DNA of 64,000 nucleotides from Cydia pomonella (taxonomy: Eukaryota; Arthropoda; Insecta; Lepidoptera; Tortricidae), in NCBI RefSeq assembly GCF_033807575.1, contig NC_084705.1, positions 6,504,019 through 6,568,018 on the forward strand, in the 5' to 3' direction. The position numbers and the translations under genes are program-made. Positions 39,970 through 52,560 of the stretch are shown here, one piece after another; the stretch's first letter is position 1, and each line of letters starts with the position of its first letter. The notes beneath the pieces are model-generated. The model saw only the letters and a list, made by a program, of their open reading frames with translations, was not told the origin of the DNA and did not search any database.

Positions 39970-40230
39970 AATAAATAAATAAATAAATATTATAGGACAT
40001 TACTACACAAATTGACTAAGTGCTACTACAGTAAGCTCAATAAGGCTTGTGTTGTAGGTACCTAGAAAACGAAATATATAATATATAATTATAAATACTT
40101 AAATACATAGAAAACACCCATGACTCAGAAACAAATATTCATCACACAAATATATGCTCTTACCAGGATTTGAACCCGGGACCATTAGCTTCATAGGCAG
40201 GGTCACTACCCACTAGGCCTGACGGGTCGT
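39970..40230 (-). mobile_element. SINE family 1, minus-strand copy
   Basis: From the AATAAATAAATAAATAAATA tail through AAGCTCAATAAGGCTTGTG to the B box (GGATTTGAACCCGG) and head CACTAGGCCTGACGGGTCGT. Intact length. Confidence 0.9.
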
Positions 40231-40317
40231 CAAACATATATCTTCGAGCCACCCAGGTATCCAAATAACGCCAAGACAAATGCAATTTTGATTTATTAAA
40301 ATAAAGGTCAAATTAGA

Positions 40318-40660
40318 ATGGAACAGGAGATTTTATTTTCTTCTGGGTCGCTAGTGAATATTATTTTTGAAGATTTTTTCAGCTGGCAACCAGACTTCCG
40401 TTCATCGTATTATTTTCGGAAATCGAAAAAAGTACTCACGCCACCATTGAAGTATTTTGTTAAAAAACACCGCGACCCTCCCATAATACCGGAGATGGAA
40501 TGGCCTCTTTTACCCCAAGATGCCCCGGGCTTGGAGAAAGGGTAAATTGGTACATTTGAGGGCCGCATTTCCGTACGAGCCGGACGTTATTGGGGTCGTG
40601 AACTACGGAGGAGTCGATTTACCACCGTTCTTTCCGAAGCCAGAATTATTGGAATGTTGA
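40318..40660 (+). pseudogene. Unidentified protein-like frame with one frameshift
   Basis: Frame 1 (40318-40545) starts MEQEILFSSGSL and passes PPLKYFVKKHRDPPIIPEME and WPLLPQDAPGLEKG before TAA. The frame that starts at 40520 continues KLVHLRAAFPYEPDVIGVVN then YGGVDLPPFFPKPELLEC and TGA at 40658. A single extra base near the AAAGGG run would explain both, giving about 113 residues. The composition (Pro-rich, less AT-biased) looks coding. The family is not recognised. It may instead be two frames of a real spliced gene or a transposon piece. Confidence 0.45.
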
Positions 40661-40965
40661 TTACGCACATTACCTTTAACGCCTAAGGTAAATGTGAATA
40701 ATATATAAGTACTTGGTCGTTTTTATACTGAAAGAATTGTAAATGCGATTGAGTTGTGTAATTTAAAGATCAGTGACACATATTATTTTCCTTTATAATT
40801 TTAAATAATTTAGCGTAGGTAGTATTTTATTAAGAAATATCAATTCGATTAGGTATTTTATGTGATTGAAATAAATTGCAGACTTGTACTTGCCATTAGG
40901 TTAGTTTAGGTTTATAATATCTCGGCCAGTCTTTTAGAATGAATAGGTAAGTAATCATTGATTCT

Positions 40966-41513
40966 GACTACCGGTCTGGCCTAGTGGGTAGTGAACCTGT
41001 CTATGAATTCGATGGTCCCGGGTTCGAATCCCGGTAAGGGCATTTATTTGTGTGATTAACACCTGAGTGTTTGTGTGTGTTCCTGAGTCGTAGGTCTTTT
41101 CTATGTATACAGTGTGTATTTTTGATATAACCGCAAACTTAAACTAGACGTAGGTTATAGTGCTATAAAACGATTCTGAAAGATAATTTTTGGCACTTGT
41201 GACAGTTGTGATGTCGCGTCATTCAAGTTTTGAGTTAAAACAAAATAGTGATACATTGCTTGCTGAATTATTATATATGGAAAAATAAAATTCGTCTGGT
41301 TTTAATAAAACCTATGAAAGTGTGTTCATAAAGTCTTAATTAACTACGTTATGCGGTCGTATCAAAAATACTCGCTGTATAAATATGTATTTATCTAAGT
41401 ATATGCGTACCTATGTATATCGTTGCCTAGTACCCATAGTACAAGCTTTGCTTAACTTGGGGCTGGTTCGATATGTGTAAGAATTGTCCCCATATGTATG
41501 TATGTATTTATTA
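40966..41513 (+). mobile_element. SINE family 1, + strand copy split by a MITE
   Basis: Head CTACCGGTCTGGCCTAGTGG, B box GGGTTCGAATCCCGG, body to 41107, MITE at 41108-41379, then the body resumes (TAAATATGTATTTATCTAAG...) to 41513. Confidence 0.88.
41108..41379. mobile_element. mariner-type MITE, 272 bp, TA target duplication
   Basis: Ends TACAGTGTGTATTTTTGATA and, inverted, TACAGCGAGTATTTTTGATA, both followed by AACCGC or GACCGC. It is flanked by TA on each side inside a SINE. TA duplication is typical of the Tc1/mariner superfamily. Confidence 0.85.
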
Positions 41514-42797
41514 ACTTGTAACTACAATACGTTAAGTTAAATAATCAGACTCATCATTTGCTTGACTACCGGATCATATAGGTTCAACAGGCACACGCGT
41601 AAAAATAAATATCCAAAAACAAATGACATGAACAACCATGTTGAGCAGTAGTTTCAAGAAATATTCATTTCTATGCCATGTATGGCGAAGGCAAACGCAA
41701 ACAAATACGTGATCCGCATCGGTATTGCCTCTGTTGCGCCACAGTTTCAATAACTACAGTAACTCAAATTAACTAAACTGAAATTATGAGGGAAAACGGA
41801 TTGTTCACAGAAATGTAGCTTCTTTGCCTGCGTGAATGAATGGACCCATAAATATACGTACGCAGTGCACCTACCTGTGTATATGGTAAATTAGGTATAT
41901 TTGCAACCTAAATACTATAGGGACGTTGACATATATCGCGAAATATAATATGTTATATTTTTGCTACAGCAGCGAATCTTAGAATCATATTTTGTAAGTG
42001 TAAATATTTATACGTAACAAATTAATGAAAATAATTAAAAATATTGAATATAATGCCCAGTATCAGGTGACTGCAAACGCAACGTGACGTCACGTCGTGA
42101 GAAGGTCCCACAGACAAGTTGTCAAACCTGACCGTCACCACCAAAGAGATATTCAAAAACTGTAGGTATGTATTTATAATTTCGCCATTACGTAAAAAAA
42201 TATTATTACACGATATAAAGTATATTTTTATTTGTTATGAAATAAATAAAATGTTATATAATACGGTATTTCACTAAAATCCTTTTAATCATTTGGCTGA
42301 ATGGAACTATCATTGCCACGTTGGCTGTCGGAAACAGAAATAAAATTAATAGGTTAAACAGGTGCCCGCTACTTGTACTCAAAATTTAGTTATATCATAA
42401 TAATTCATCTTAAATTGTAACTGTTACAGTGTTTTTGTATAAAATTACTTATTGTGATTATTGTTTGCATTTTATTTATCATATCTGAACATAACTGGAA
42501 GTGTACTCACGTAACAAATATTTGTTTTATCGTGATTTTTTTTGCCTACTGTTCATAAAAACATCTCTGTATTCGTAAGTAATTCGTATTCGCCATGAAA
42601 TACTATTTTAATCAAAATGCGAATACGAATAACTACCTACTCTATAATCCTGTATATTTACGTATTTAAATAAAAGTAAACAAAATCTACCATAAAATGG
42701 CTCCTTAAGCCAGTTAAGTAGATGAAAACATTAGGTACATGATCAATAGGGAATATCACGCATAACTCTGCGTAGGGGGTGCCTCTAGCACATACTG

Positions 42798-42911
42798 AGG
42801 GTCTACCGCGAAACAGCAGCTTCGTTATCTGTCTCTCTATCACTCTTGCATATTTGAGCGACAAAAAGGCAGATAACGAAATTTCGATTTTTGCGTTTCG
42901 CGGTAGGCCTC
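42798..42911. mobile_element. MITE with CTACCGCGAAAC termini
   Basis: CTACCGCGAAACAGCAGC and TTCGTTATCTG in the left half reappear inverted as CAGATAACGAA and GTTTCGCGGTAG in the right half. Confidence 0.7.
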
Positions 42912-43852
42912 TGTAAACAAACGTCCTTGATGCATCAATGACATAGTGAACAACAACTTCTCAAGTATAGAATATGCGATAGTGCTGCTTTCTGGCGGCA
43001 GAACATTGCAGTAATACTCCGTATTAATTATAGGTTAAAGTCAGGTCGTTCAGTGACAGATCCAAGCGGTTTTGTGTTTGATTGGTTGTTGGTGTTTTGT
43101 TGTTGTTGTTATTATTGTTTGTTTACTTTTATTAAAATACCTAAACATACAGAGTATAGTGTCTAGATTGTTATTCTTTTACATATAGGCACTGCACAAC
43201 ACTTCTTAAATTTGTTATTTATTATTTTAACTTTTATTATTACTCTATATCTTTTAGAAAACTACGAGTACATCTTTTGATCTACGCTATGACTGGCAGT
43301 TTGACAGCAGTTAATTTATTTATCACATTGTGACGTCATCAAGATCACGTGACAGCTTGAAGTGTTTTGGCGTGAAACTTAAACAATAAACTAATTAAAC
43401 TCGATTCTTTTATTTGAAATTAATGAATAAAAATTTAAAATAAGTATATATATATTTTTTAATAATTACGTGTCCATCTATAAAATTAAAACAGTTCTAA
43501 TAAATTCAACATCCCTATTGCATTAGGCCCTATATATTATAAATTAATAATTATAAGGGATATTTATCAAATACTGTATTCGATTCGAATAATGATTGAT
43601 TCGAAGAATAAAACGATGCTTTAGCTAAACGAGCTGTGCATATAACTCGAGATCTAGAAAATATTATAAGGATTGAAAATACACAGTGTAATATTACACA
43701 ATATTTTAGATAGCTATAATAATTTTATTATACCTAAAATTGTATGCGACCTTACAGTTAAGTAACTGTGCTCTACAAGGCAATTAATTACACTTGATTC
43801 AACACAACAATACCGCACCTTTAATATTGCTATCATCGCTACAAAAACCAAA

Positions 43853-44041
43853 ATGCACATTTTCTCTCAGTGTATTCATAGACGTGCCCATAATCCTTTA
43901 CATTTGACGTATAATTTGGCAGACCTGAAATTTCCATTCCCATCCGCTTCGAGTGAATGGCTTCAGGAGCAGGCTGGCTGCATAATGAGCCGGCTGCTGG
44001 GGCATTTAAAATACAGCCCTCCGGGAACGAATAATCTGTAA
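43853..44041 (+). CDS. Exon-like frame, 62 residues, unidentified
   Basis: An acceptor-like tract TTTTCTCTCAG ends at 43872, and the frame runs on to TAA at 44039: HRRAHNPLHLTYNLADLKFP then FPSASSEWLQEQAGCIMSRL and LGHLKYSPPGTNNL. It is less AT-rich than its surroundings. No partner exons, promoter or poly(A) signal could be attached. Confidence 0.2.
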   Translation: MHIFSQCIHRRAHNPLHLTYNLADLKFPFPSASSEWLQEQAGCIMSRLLGHLKYSPPGTNNL

Positions 44042-46239
44042 TTTTGACGTTCTATATTTTCATTAAAAAAATTGTCGGTTCGCATTGCCTTTTATAATTA
44101 TGATGTCCTTTAGCTTTTAAGATATGATTTAGTACATGTTTAGACAAAGATTTAATACTTAAGGTAGGTATAATGATATACAAATCATGTGGTAACTAGT
44201 TTATTTTGGTTTTGAATAGCAGTTTATGCTTATTGATATTTATAGTTTTGATACCAATATCGTGCGAAGTTATTCTACTGTTACGCTAAGTACACTGTCA
44301 CAATGCTGTTGCTGACTAAGAGATTATGTGTAGGTAACATAAAACGTTCACATTGAGGCGAATATAATCGACACTCCAACAAGGTAAATGTCTATCTTTT
44401 AGCGATAGCGAAAAATAAAAAAGACATTTACTTCGCGTTGGCTTATGTTGTCTTCGAGAACAGTTCGAGAATTTTAAGTAAGGAAAAAATAAACGTTAGT
44501 GACATTTTTAAAAGCGCTGTTTCAATTTATTTTTTGGGTCCGTTGGGAGGAAAGATTAAACCCGTGTTTTTCTGTCGTAAAATTTAATACCGTTAGTTGG
44601 GTTTACCCTGCGGTGGCAGCATGGTTTCATTTTTATCACTTGTCACTACGCCCGTCACTTTCACGTGTACATACTTGTTAGAACGTGACAAATGATAAAG
44701 AGCCGACCATCTTAGCCCTACTGACGTTCTTAAAATAGCTTTGAAAAAATATCACCTAACCCAAATGTTTGCATCACATGCTACGGGACCATAATATAGC
44801 CGTGTCCAACTGTCTCTTCACCGGCTCTTTACATAATCCTGCCTCCGCTTTGGTAATGAAAGAGACTGCTTCGCTATTGACGTAGAACTCTGTACCTAAC
44901 CGTATTATACAAGTTCGTTGAATAACCGCCACCCAACGAATGTAGATACCTACTCTAGCCGCTTACCCGCAACTTGAAGGAAAATATTCCTTTCAACGTT
45001 TTTGTATGGGCTGTGAAAAAGCAAACATTTTCTAAAAAGGTACCGGTGTTATAAAGCAGTTAGTAACGCGAACGCCAGCTTTTCATTTTATTTATGGTTT
45101 TAATTTTGCTAATTAGTTGATGAATAGTACGTGTTTTATGATTTTATTCTCGTTGCAACTGTGCTAGAAAATAAAACGTCGGTAATATTTGCACTTCAGA
45201 TAGGTTTTTTCTCGAAAAAATTAGGGCACGAAACCTTAAATTGTCCTAATAATTAAACTGTTGTGGTAGTTACTTAGAAAATTGGCATTTAACGCCGTTT
45301 GCAGTTAAACATGCGAAAGGAAAATGTTTGTTATTAGATAAAACAACACGAGGGGCTTTTAGGAACTATTTCGACAGAAAATATATCGTGCTATCTTGTT
45401 ATTCTCCATAGCGCTGTTTGTAAATTATTTCACAATAATATAATGTTGTCGTCAAGCTTACCATACTTATTAACCTATCGAATGAGCTAATGCTTTTACG
45501 GATACTGGAAAACGATATGTAAACATACTACATACCTATACGAGGCCTGGACGTTAGTGAGATGACGATATGAGTTGTGCTGGTGTCCGACTTTATTACC
45601 TACATGTAAATGAGTTTCACATGATTATCCACCTGGTTTCTTGAGTTTAATAGTCGCCTCCAAACCTTCCCTTATAGCGACCCCTTTCCTCACACAAAGT
45701 TTACCTTAAGTTCATATTAGCCTCACTGGATCACTGTTCACTCTGAGTACTGATAACGTTGGTCACAATCTACAAGAGACACATCATTATTCTAATAACA
45801 CTATAAGAACGTCCTTGACTTGATTTAAAAGCAAATATCACTCCGCCGTAGATTTGTTCGCACACCACCTCCTTTTTCCTACTGTCGTTCCCATCTACCC
45901 TCTCAACTTCAGCAAAAAAATCCCAATTACCTAGAAGCGGTTATTTAACTTAAACGTGACTACTAGCGCCATCTACTCCATGACGTTGGCAAATATTAGC
46001 CGGTTCGCAATACGTTCGCGACAAATGTCTCTCATACATGACTTTTCACATAACGTTATTCATTTAACGCTTAGCTACTTTAACCCTATCACATTTAATG
46101 ATTACTTATAGAAAAATTACCTATCATATTTAATGACTACTTCCTTATAGAACTTTAAACAGATACTGATACAGCTTGCTCTTGTTCTATTAGTTAAAAA
46201 TCTTAAAATCGTGAATATTTTGTCCAACAAATACCTACT

Positions 46240-46335
46240 ATTTAAAAAAAGTGGCTGTGACATAATCAGACAGACAGACGGATATGACGAATCTATAAGG
46301 GTTCCGTTTTTTGCCATTTGGCTACGGAACCCTAA
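46240..46335. repeat. Dispersed repeat end (TACGGAACCCTAAAA type)
   Basis: AATCAGACAGACAGACGGAT and GGCTACGGAACCCTAAAA form the common lepidopteran repeat terminus; a related stretch lies at 56620-56757. Confidence 0.5.
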
Positions 46336-48971
46336 AAACTGGTAGTTAGCGGTGGTTAATAAAAAAGATTTTCTGTTGCCAACCAGCTTAATTGGCGGAA
46401 ACCCATGTCATTGCCGAAAAAGTATAAAATCCAAAAATCCATTGACAGGCGTTCAGGGTAGTAACGGACTGCGGGATTAATTAAAATACGAACGCGTAGT
46501 GTTGCAACCTCGTATCTGTTTTATTCAGTATTCAAATATAAGCTCAATTTTCCATGTAGTATCTTAAGTTAAGATACATGGTCCAAAAAGCCGAGTTGGA
46601 ATCGAATGACGTCGAAGTTTAAATTGAGCTCTGCGTTGTCCGAGGCGGCGCGACCGCCAGCCGTTTGTGATGTCGATTCGCGGCGGGGTGTCATGCATCA
46701 AATGTAGCTTTGAATAAAAATCGGTTAGGAGAACTTCAGTACTGACAATCTAGAGAACTGGACTGACGAGCTAATAGGATGGCTTTTTTGCCTATTTAAC
46801 AATAAACTTTGATATAGGCATGTTCTCTGTAGTCCGTTTTAGTATTAGAAAGAAGGAAAAGATTTTGACGTGTCTTTTTATTGAAAAATAAGTTACGGCG
46901 AATATGTAACATTACAGTTTTTACATTCTTCGAATATGTAACATTACATTCTTTACATCAGTCTGCACGTATTTACATTATTTTACTATCACTGATTTTT
47001 AAAAAGCGTTTTCGATTAAAAAGACTAGTTAAGATTGCTTACCTTTTTTCTAATGCTAATAAAACGAACTATAGTAACAGTTGAGAAACTTTTTAACAGG
47101 TTCTATATTTTTTTATTATAGTTATATTATTGTTTTGCATAATTATACAATACACTTTTTGCACTTTGATTACTTATTTAGAGGTATTTATTTTTATCAC
47201 ATAAGCAGCACCTATTAAAGTGACAATAATTATTTTCGTAAATGTATATAGAATATTACGGTGCGAGTAAAATAAAAACTTTATATCATCTTTTTATCGG
47301 GTTCATATTTTGAGATCACCTACTATGACAGTAACATATTTTTTTTTTTTCGTAACAGTAAAAAGGCAATATAAATGTACAAAACAACCCCTGCTAATAA
47401 GAACGTGATCGATCACTGTCCATGTCACGTGTACTCGTGACTTATGGGCAATACTTTAAACATGTCTTAAATAACTAGCGGAAGAGGTAGGTATAATTCT
47501 CTGATTCATATTATAATTGAGCTTGAGAACTATTTTGTAAACGTCAACTTCTTAAGACTTTTCTAATGAAGCTAAACTTGATGTGTTTGTGCTTTTCCAT
47601 CGAAAAGATTAGATAAAGAAGAAAGTACCTACTCCAAATTTCAGCTGAATCGGATACCTAGAAGTGATTCATATTTTATATACAAACAAATAAAATCCGT
47701 GAAGATAAATATAATAAATTATGTAAAAAGTTACAAAAATATACTAAAACCTTTGAGATATCCGATTACATTCTATTTCCACACAATATAAACTGTAGTA
47801 GGACTTTAAGCATTGCCAAAAACAAATGAGACCAAATTGACCATCAGACGTATCGATTTTGGCTCAATATTAGCATAATCTATTTACCTCACGCTCCCGA
47901 TACTGGCTTGCACCTCTGTATTTTTGGCCGAGCCATTAGGTGTAATTGACAATTAACACTCGACTGGTCAAACTAATTTCTTAGATATAAACCTATCCTG
48001 TGGACGCTTCGTCTGTTTAATAGATGTGCGAAAGCGTGGGATGAGGGTATAAAAAGGCTTTAGCGCTTTAGTTATCCTAATTATCTTGCTTGATCCTAAT
48101 ATTAACACCCCTGTAATGGAACAGGCACCAGTAATGGAATGGTATAGACAAATGCTGTAAAAAAAGTATTTACCATCAGTTTTTAATCGCTGGCAACATT
48201 TTACCATAACCAAGAGCAAAAGAGCTGTTTGAGTTTAATTTTTCATTGATATTTGTTATTTTGAAAATGAATTGCTCCATACATTCTTTGACTGGAGCCA
48301 AAAACCACAGTTTTAATTGGTTAATAATATTGAAACCAATTGCAGTAGTTTTCATTAAATACATAAAGGACGAAATGAACATTCAACTTTTAAAGCGTAA
48401 ATCGGTAGAAATTTTACAGATGTCGGTGAAATATCAAAACCACTCCAAATTTTCTCTTAAATGTTCCATGATTGGTGCCGTTAACATAGGGTCAACAACA
48501 ACAAATAACAATGAATAATTTATTTTATGAACTTAATGGCAATATTTATAAACGCTCTACAACTCTTAATTAATCTTGTCTTAATCAGTCAATTTCACAT
48601 GTATTTCTAAGAAAGGGTTACACATAAATTAACCAATTGTGGCTTGTAAATTTTACGAATAAGGGCGTAGGTTTATTATTCCAAGAAGATAATTAGAAAG
48701 CCTCCTTTTAGGTAATTCGTGTTTTATAATTTATAAATAGAGAATGGGGATAAAATATTAATATAACTATTTGAGGCTTATAAGACGTAAGATAAACAAC
48801 GATTTATATTCATAAACTCATAAAAATAAATTTATTTAAACTGTGCAACCGGTATTAAATAATAAGAATATTAGCTTGGGTTGCAAAATAATGTCAACAA
48901 CATAATTGACATAACACACGTTTATATAGTCCTAGGAACCTCAAAATCACTCAGTAATGATATGACCTTTC

Positions 48972-49112
48972 GTACAGTCGCCATCAGATATATTGGAGTG
49001 GCCAAGGTGCCCACAAATACCTGAACACGCCTCTATTATCTAGATGTCAGAGTGCGTGGTCAGATATTTTTGAGCCCCACAGCCGCTCTAATATATCTGA
49101 TGGCGACTGTAC
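48972..49112. mobile_element. MITE with GTACAGTCGCCATCAGATAT termini
   Basis: The left end GTACAGTCGCCATCAGATAT and right end ATATCTGATGGCGACTGTAC are exact inverted copies, and similarity extends about 32 bp inwards. 141 bp in total. Confidence 0.85.
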
Positions 49113-49318
49113 CAGCTCGTTTCAACCTATACTTACAAATACATACATACCTACAACTCGGGATATCCTTCCTCGGCTCGTGTCCATGACGTCCATGTAC
49201 TAAGCTCGTGCGGCCGGACTGCGACACTTAAAGCTTGGGTCACACAATATGCTTCTCATCAGTATAAAAAAAATGATCAGCAGAGCATTTAGACTTTATA
49301 TTCTTTGTTTCGACTAAT

Positions 49319-49463
49319 GGTGCTCCCACATTGGCTGTTATAAAATGTTATATGTATAACATCGTGTGACAGGGACAGCATGATAATAATGAAAGAGTTT
49401 TATCGTGTTGTCCCTGTCACGCGATGTTATATAACATTTTATAACAGCCAATGTGGGAACACC
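49319..49463. mobile_element. Palindromic MITE, 145 bp
   Basis: GGTGCTCCCACATTGGCTGT...TATAAAATGTTATAT and ATAACATTTTATAACAGCCA...ATGTGGGAACACC form arms of about 65 bp, including GACAGGGACA and TGTCCCTGTC near the centre. Confidence 0.85.
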
Positions 49464-49763
49464 GTAACGTTTGACCGTTTTTTATTATTACCTAGTTTTA
49501 CCGTTAAGGCTATTTTTTTTTAATTTCTTACATTTTCACTTTTAATATTTTAGGATAATCGACATATCTAATTAAAAGTTTTTTCTTAAATATGTTTATT
49601 GATATGTAGCGATTTCTCGTTCTTCTTCGTTTCACTCTGTCAATAGCGAAACGAAGATCGCGACGGTCGCAGTCATCATTTCAGCAATAGGCTGCCTTTT
49701 TGGCACTTTCGTATGCGAATCCTTTGACCGGTACCGTTCATTTTAATGTAATTGCTATTGTTA

Positions 49764-50205
49764 TTTTTTAGTATAATAATAACACGTGGATTGTGGACAA
49801 TTTCGGTGTTGCTCCTGGTCGTCTTCACGGCGGCATTTTCAGGGGCCCATCTAGTGGGCGGCGAGTCACTGCCTGCCTCGATAACTAGTGAAAACATTGT
49901 TATAGCAGGTGCCCGGACATCTTTGCAATAACCCAGTCTCATTATCCTCCCAAACTTCAATCCATAGACCGTTATACTGTTCACTTTTACTACAATAGTC
50001 CCAATGCCCGTTGCGACCGGTTCATGGGTGTCTATTGTTGCGCCTGTGAAGGGGTTTCAGCAGGCGTTCTACATGACATTAAAGCTATCCAAGAGGCCTC
50101 TAGGTGTTGGATCTATATCCCCACGCAAGCATATCAAAATACCAGGATTTATAGGCCCATGATATCCAAGGAGACACGTGCAAATCGTTTTGTTAACTTT
50201 AATGA
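49764..50205 (-). pseudogene. Unidentified decayed coding stretch
   Basis: On the minus strand one frame runs about 145 codons from near 50205 with only two stops, at 50069-50071 and 50057-50059. It reads CTCLLGYHGPINPGILICLR then GDIDPTPRGLLDSFNVM, then after the stops NPFTGATIDTHEPVATGIGT and later RLGYCKDVRAPAITMFSLVI. The composition (Gly, Pro, Ile, Thr; less AT) is strongly protein-like. Not recognised; it may come from a transposon, an old insertion or a dead gene. Confidence 0.45.
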
Positions 50206-50795
50206 ATAGGTAACTAACAAGTCATTATTATAAAATGAGATATAGGCAATAGACACATATTTTGTACTTATAACAATCCACTTAATATAGCACAGACAGT
50301 TCTCTTTCGTTCCGTGGTTCCGTTCGGCACGTTTGTTACTACTACCTCTATTCCTTATCAAGTCACCTCGCCGCGCCATTAGCGTGAACGACGCCACACG
50401 TGAGGCTGTCTGTGCAGTGAACATCCATGGGTTACGTTACGGATTACATAACATTGTAGCATCTGTAGTAGTATAGTTATACTGCACTGTTACGTATACG
50501 CAACAGCCATGGGATAACTCATACATTGAGGATAAACTAAGGTTATTAAATTAAGCTTTGTTAAGCTCGAATGGCGTTGAAATCGTTAGAAAATTAGATC
50601 AATATCTTGTCGTGGAGTTAACAACTTTTGCGAATTTATCCAAGCGAAGCGAAAGATGAAATCATAATACCTAGATGACAGACTATTTGTGGATCAGGTT
50701 GTCACCATTAAAGCCCCGTGATTTCAAGTTCTTCTCATACTCTCACTGAGCCGCGTGCGTGCACGGGATGGTGAATATCGAGTTTTAGGGTAAAG

Positions 50796-52560
50796 GCACC
50801 TATTACCGTGGTAGTTAAGGAACTTTTCAAAAGAGATCCAAAAATTAAGGGTATCAATGTTGTCTAACAGCCAGGAATTTTTTTTTTCATCAGAGCATTT
50901 AATGAACTTTCCGTTTCACACGTTTTTCGATTCATTTGGGTTATTATATGTATTAAAATATTTTTTGAAGCCAAAATGACCAAATCTTCTATTACCGTGG
51001 CAAGGGACAGGCTGTGATTCTATTATCGCGAATTGAGCTTTCATTACCGAGGGTACAATTGGCATGATCTTTCTGCACTCGTTAACAGAAACCAAACTCA
51101 AAATTCGAAACCTAATACCGAGGGTTAAAACAATAATAACGACGTGGGTTCTGTATATTATTTTTGTGTCATTAAGTTTAATAATGACACAAAAATAAAA
51201 AATAAAACTATAGGAGTATGTTTAAAAATAAGAGATATATTCGAAGAGATTATAATTACACTTTGGCACAATCAAATACTATTAAATAGTTAACTTACCA
51301 AGTACCCAGGAGTACCTGTATAACAAGTTATAAGTTGAATGTTTTACATGTAAAACAACAAAAAATATTGTTAGTAAAGTTTTACTAAGGACTTATATGA
51401 CAAATAGGCCTGCCTGTTATTAAAAAGTAATTTTTAAATGCTATAAAGATTGATAAGAGTTTGTCTTACTGACATAATTAGCTGCACAAAAAAAACAAGT
51501 AAGTAACATTAAATTTTATCATAAGGCTCAGCGTAAATTATAGTCGAAATTTTATAAGCTGGACGTTTACCACCTGAGTGAAAGTTTACCACAGTGAAAT
51601 GGTAAACGTCCACATTATAAAATTTCGACTATATATAAAAACATGAAAATTTTTAATTCTAATATTTTTGATAAGGTAATTAAGTTAAATAAAGTCTCTC
51701 ACATATTATGTGTTATAATTTACCCGTTTATAACTAACAAATCACAGTACTTTTCTTATTGCTGATTTTTATAGCTTAAAAAAATCATGTCTGAGATTTT
51801 GGACTACTGTATAAATAAAATAATATAAAAAAAAATCTAATCGGAATTGTCCGGCAGTTGGGTACCCTTCCTTGTCTGTCAGAGTAATAACTGAATCAGA
51901 AAACAGAAGAATTTAAATCTGATAATGATAACTGAAGTCTACATTTTATCAACGAAATCTGTACTTGCGGTACCCTAAATGCGATATTTCAATACAATAC
52001 CAAATAGTCACTCGGTAATAGATAACTCTTTAAGAGCCTATTACCGACCCATTCGATATTTCTCTGTGTCGGTAATAGATTTCTATACATTCTATTACCG
52101 AGGGTAATCTGATCATACCATCGGTAATAGGCTTAATTTGGGGTTTAATTAAACCTAATTCCGACCCATAAAAAGAATAAAACAGAGATGTTTTTTCAAA
52201 TCAAATCAAATACGTATATTACAAGCTTCTTGTAAAGACAAAATCACATAACTGGCAAGTAAATTTTAGGTTTTAACTCAAAATAAAAAAAAGTTGACAG
52301 ATTAAGGGTTCCCATAGAAACAAGGAAATCGGTGCTGAAGTTTTTGTTAAAAATTAAGGGTTAGTTGAATACTTTCCATACCACGGAAATAGCTCTTTAA
52401 TAGCGTGAATAGATCAAGATTGGAATAAATAAAAGAAATTATAAAATTCATAATTTGTACCAAAACTAAAGAGTAAATAACAAAACTACCACTTTTTCTA
52501 TTAACGTGGCATACCACGGAATTACTTACCACAGAAGTAATTGGCGCCTATCACCGCTGT
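50796..52560. mobile_element. Region dense in a TATTACCG motif, probable non-autonomous element
   Basis: CTATTACCG(A/T)GG-like motifs occur at 50799, 50989, 51020, 51042, 51111, 52011 (inverted), 52037, 52068 (inverted), 52091 and 52120 (inverted), with weaker ones at 52380-52530. The outermost pair, GGCACCTATTACCGTGGT (50796) and GGCGCCTATCACCGCTGT (52543), are in direct orientation. No transposase frame lies between them. Confidence 0.55.
51539..51632. repeat. Foldback, about 36-bp arms
   Basis: ATAGTCGAAATTTTATAAGC plus GGACGTTTACCAC at the left, and GGTAAACGTCC plus ATTATAAAATTTCGACTAT at the right, with a 20-30 nt centre. It lies inside the TATTACCG-rich region. Confidence 0.8.

Larger units (their letters stand above)
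41514..48971. other. Gene-free stretch
   Basis: It contains a MITE (42798-42911), an exon-like frame (43853), a short foldback at about 44380-44435, a TACGGAACCCTAAAA-type repeat end (46240-46335), and a 31-bp tandem pair near 46905-46965 (AATATGTAACATTACA). No supported gene. Confidence 0.5.
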
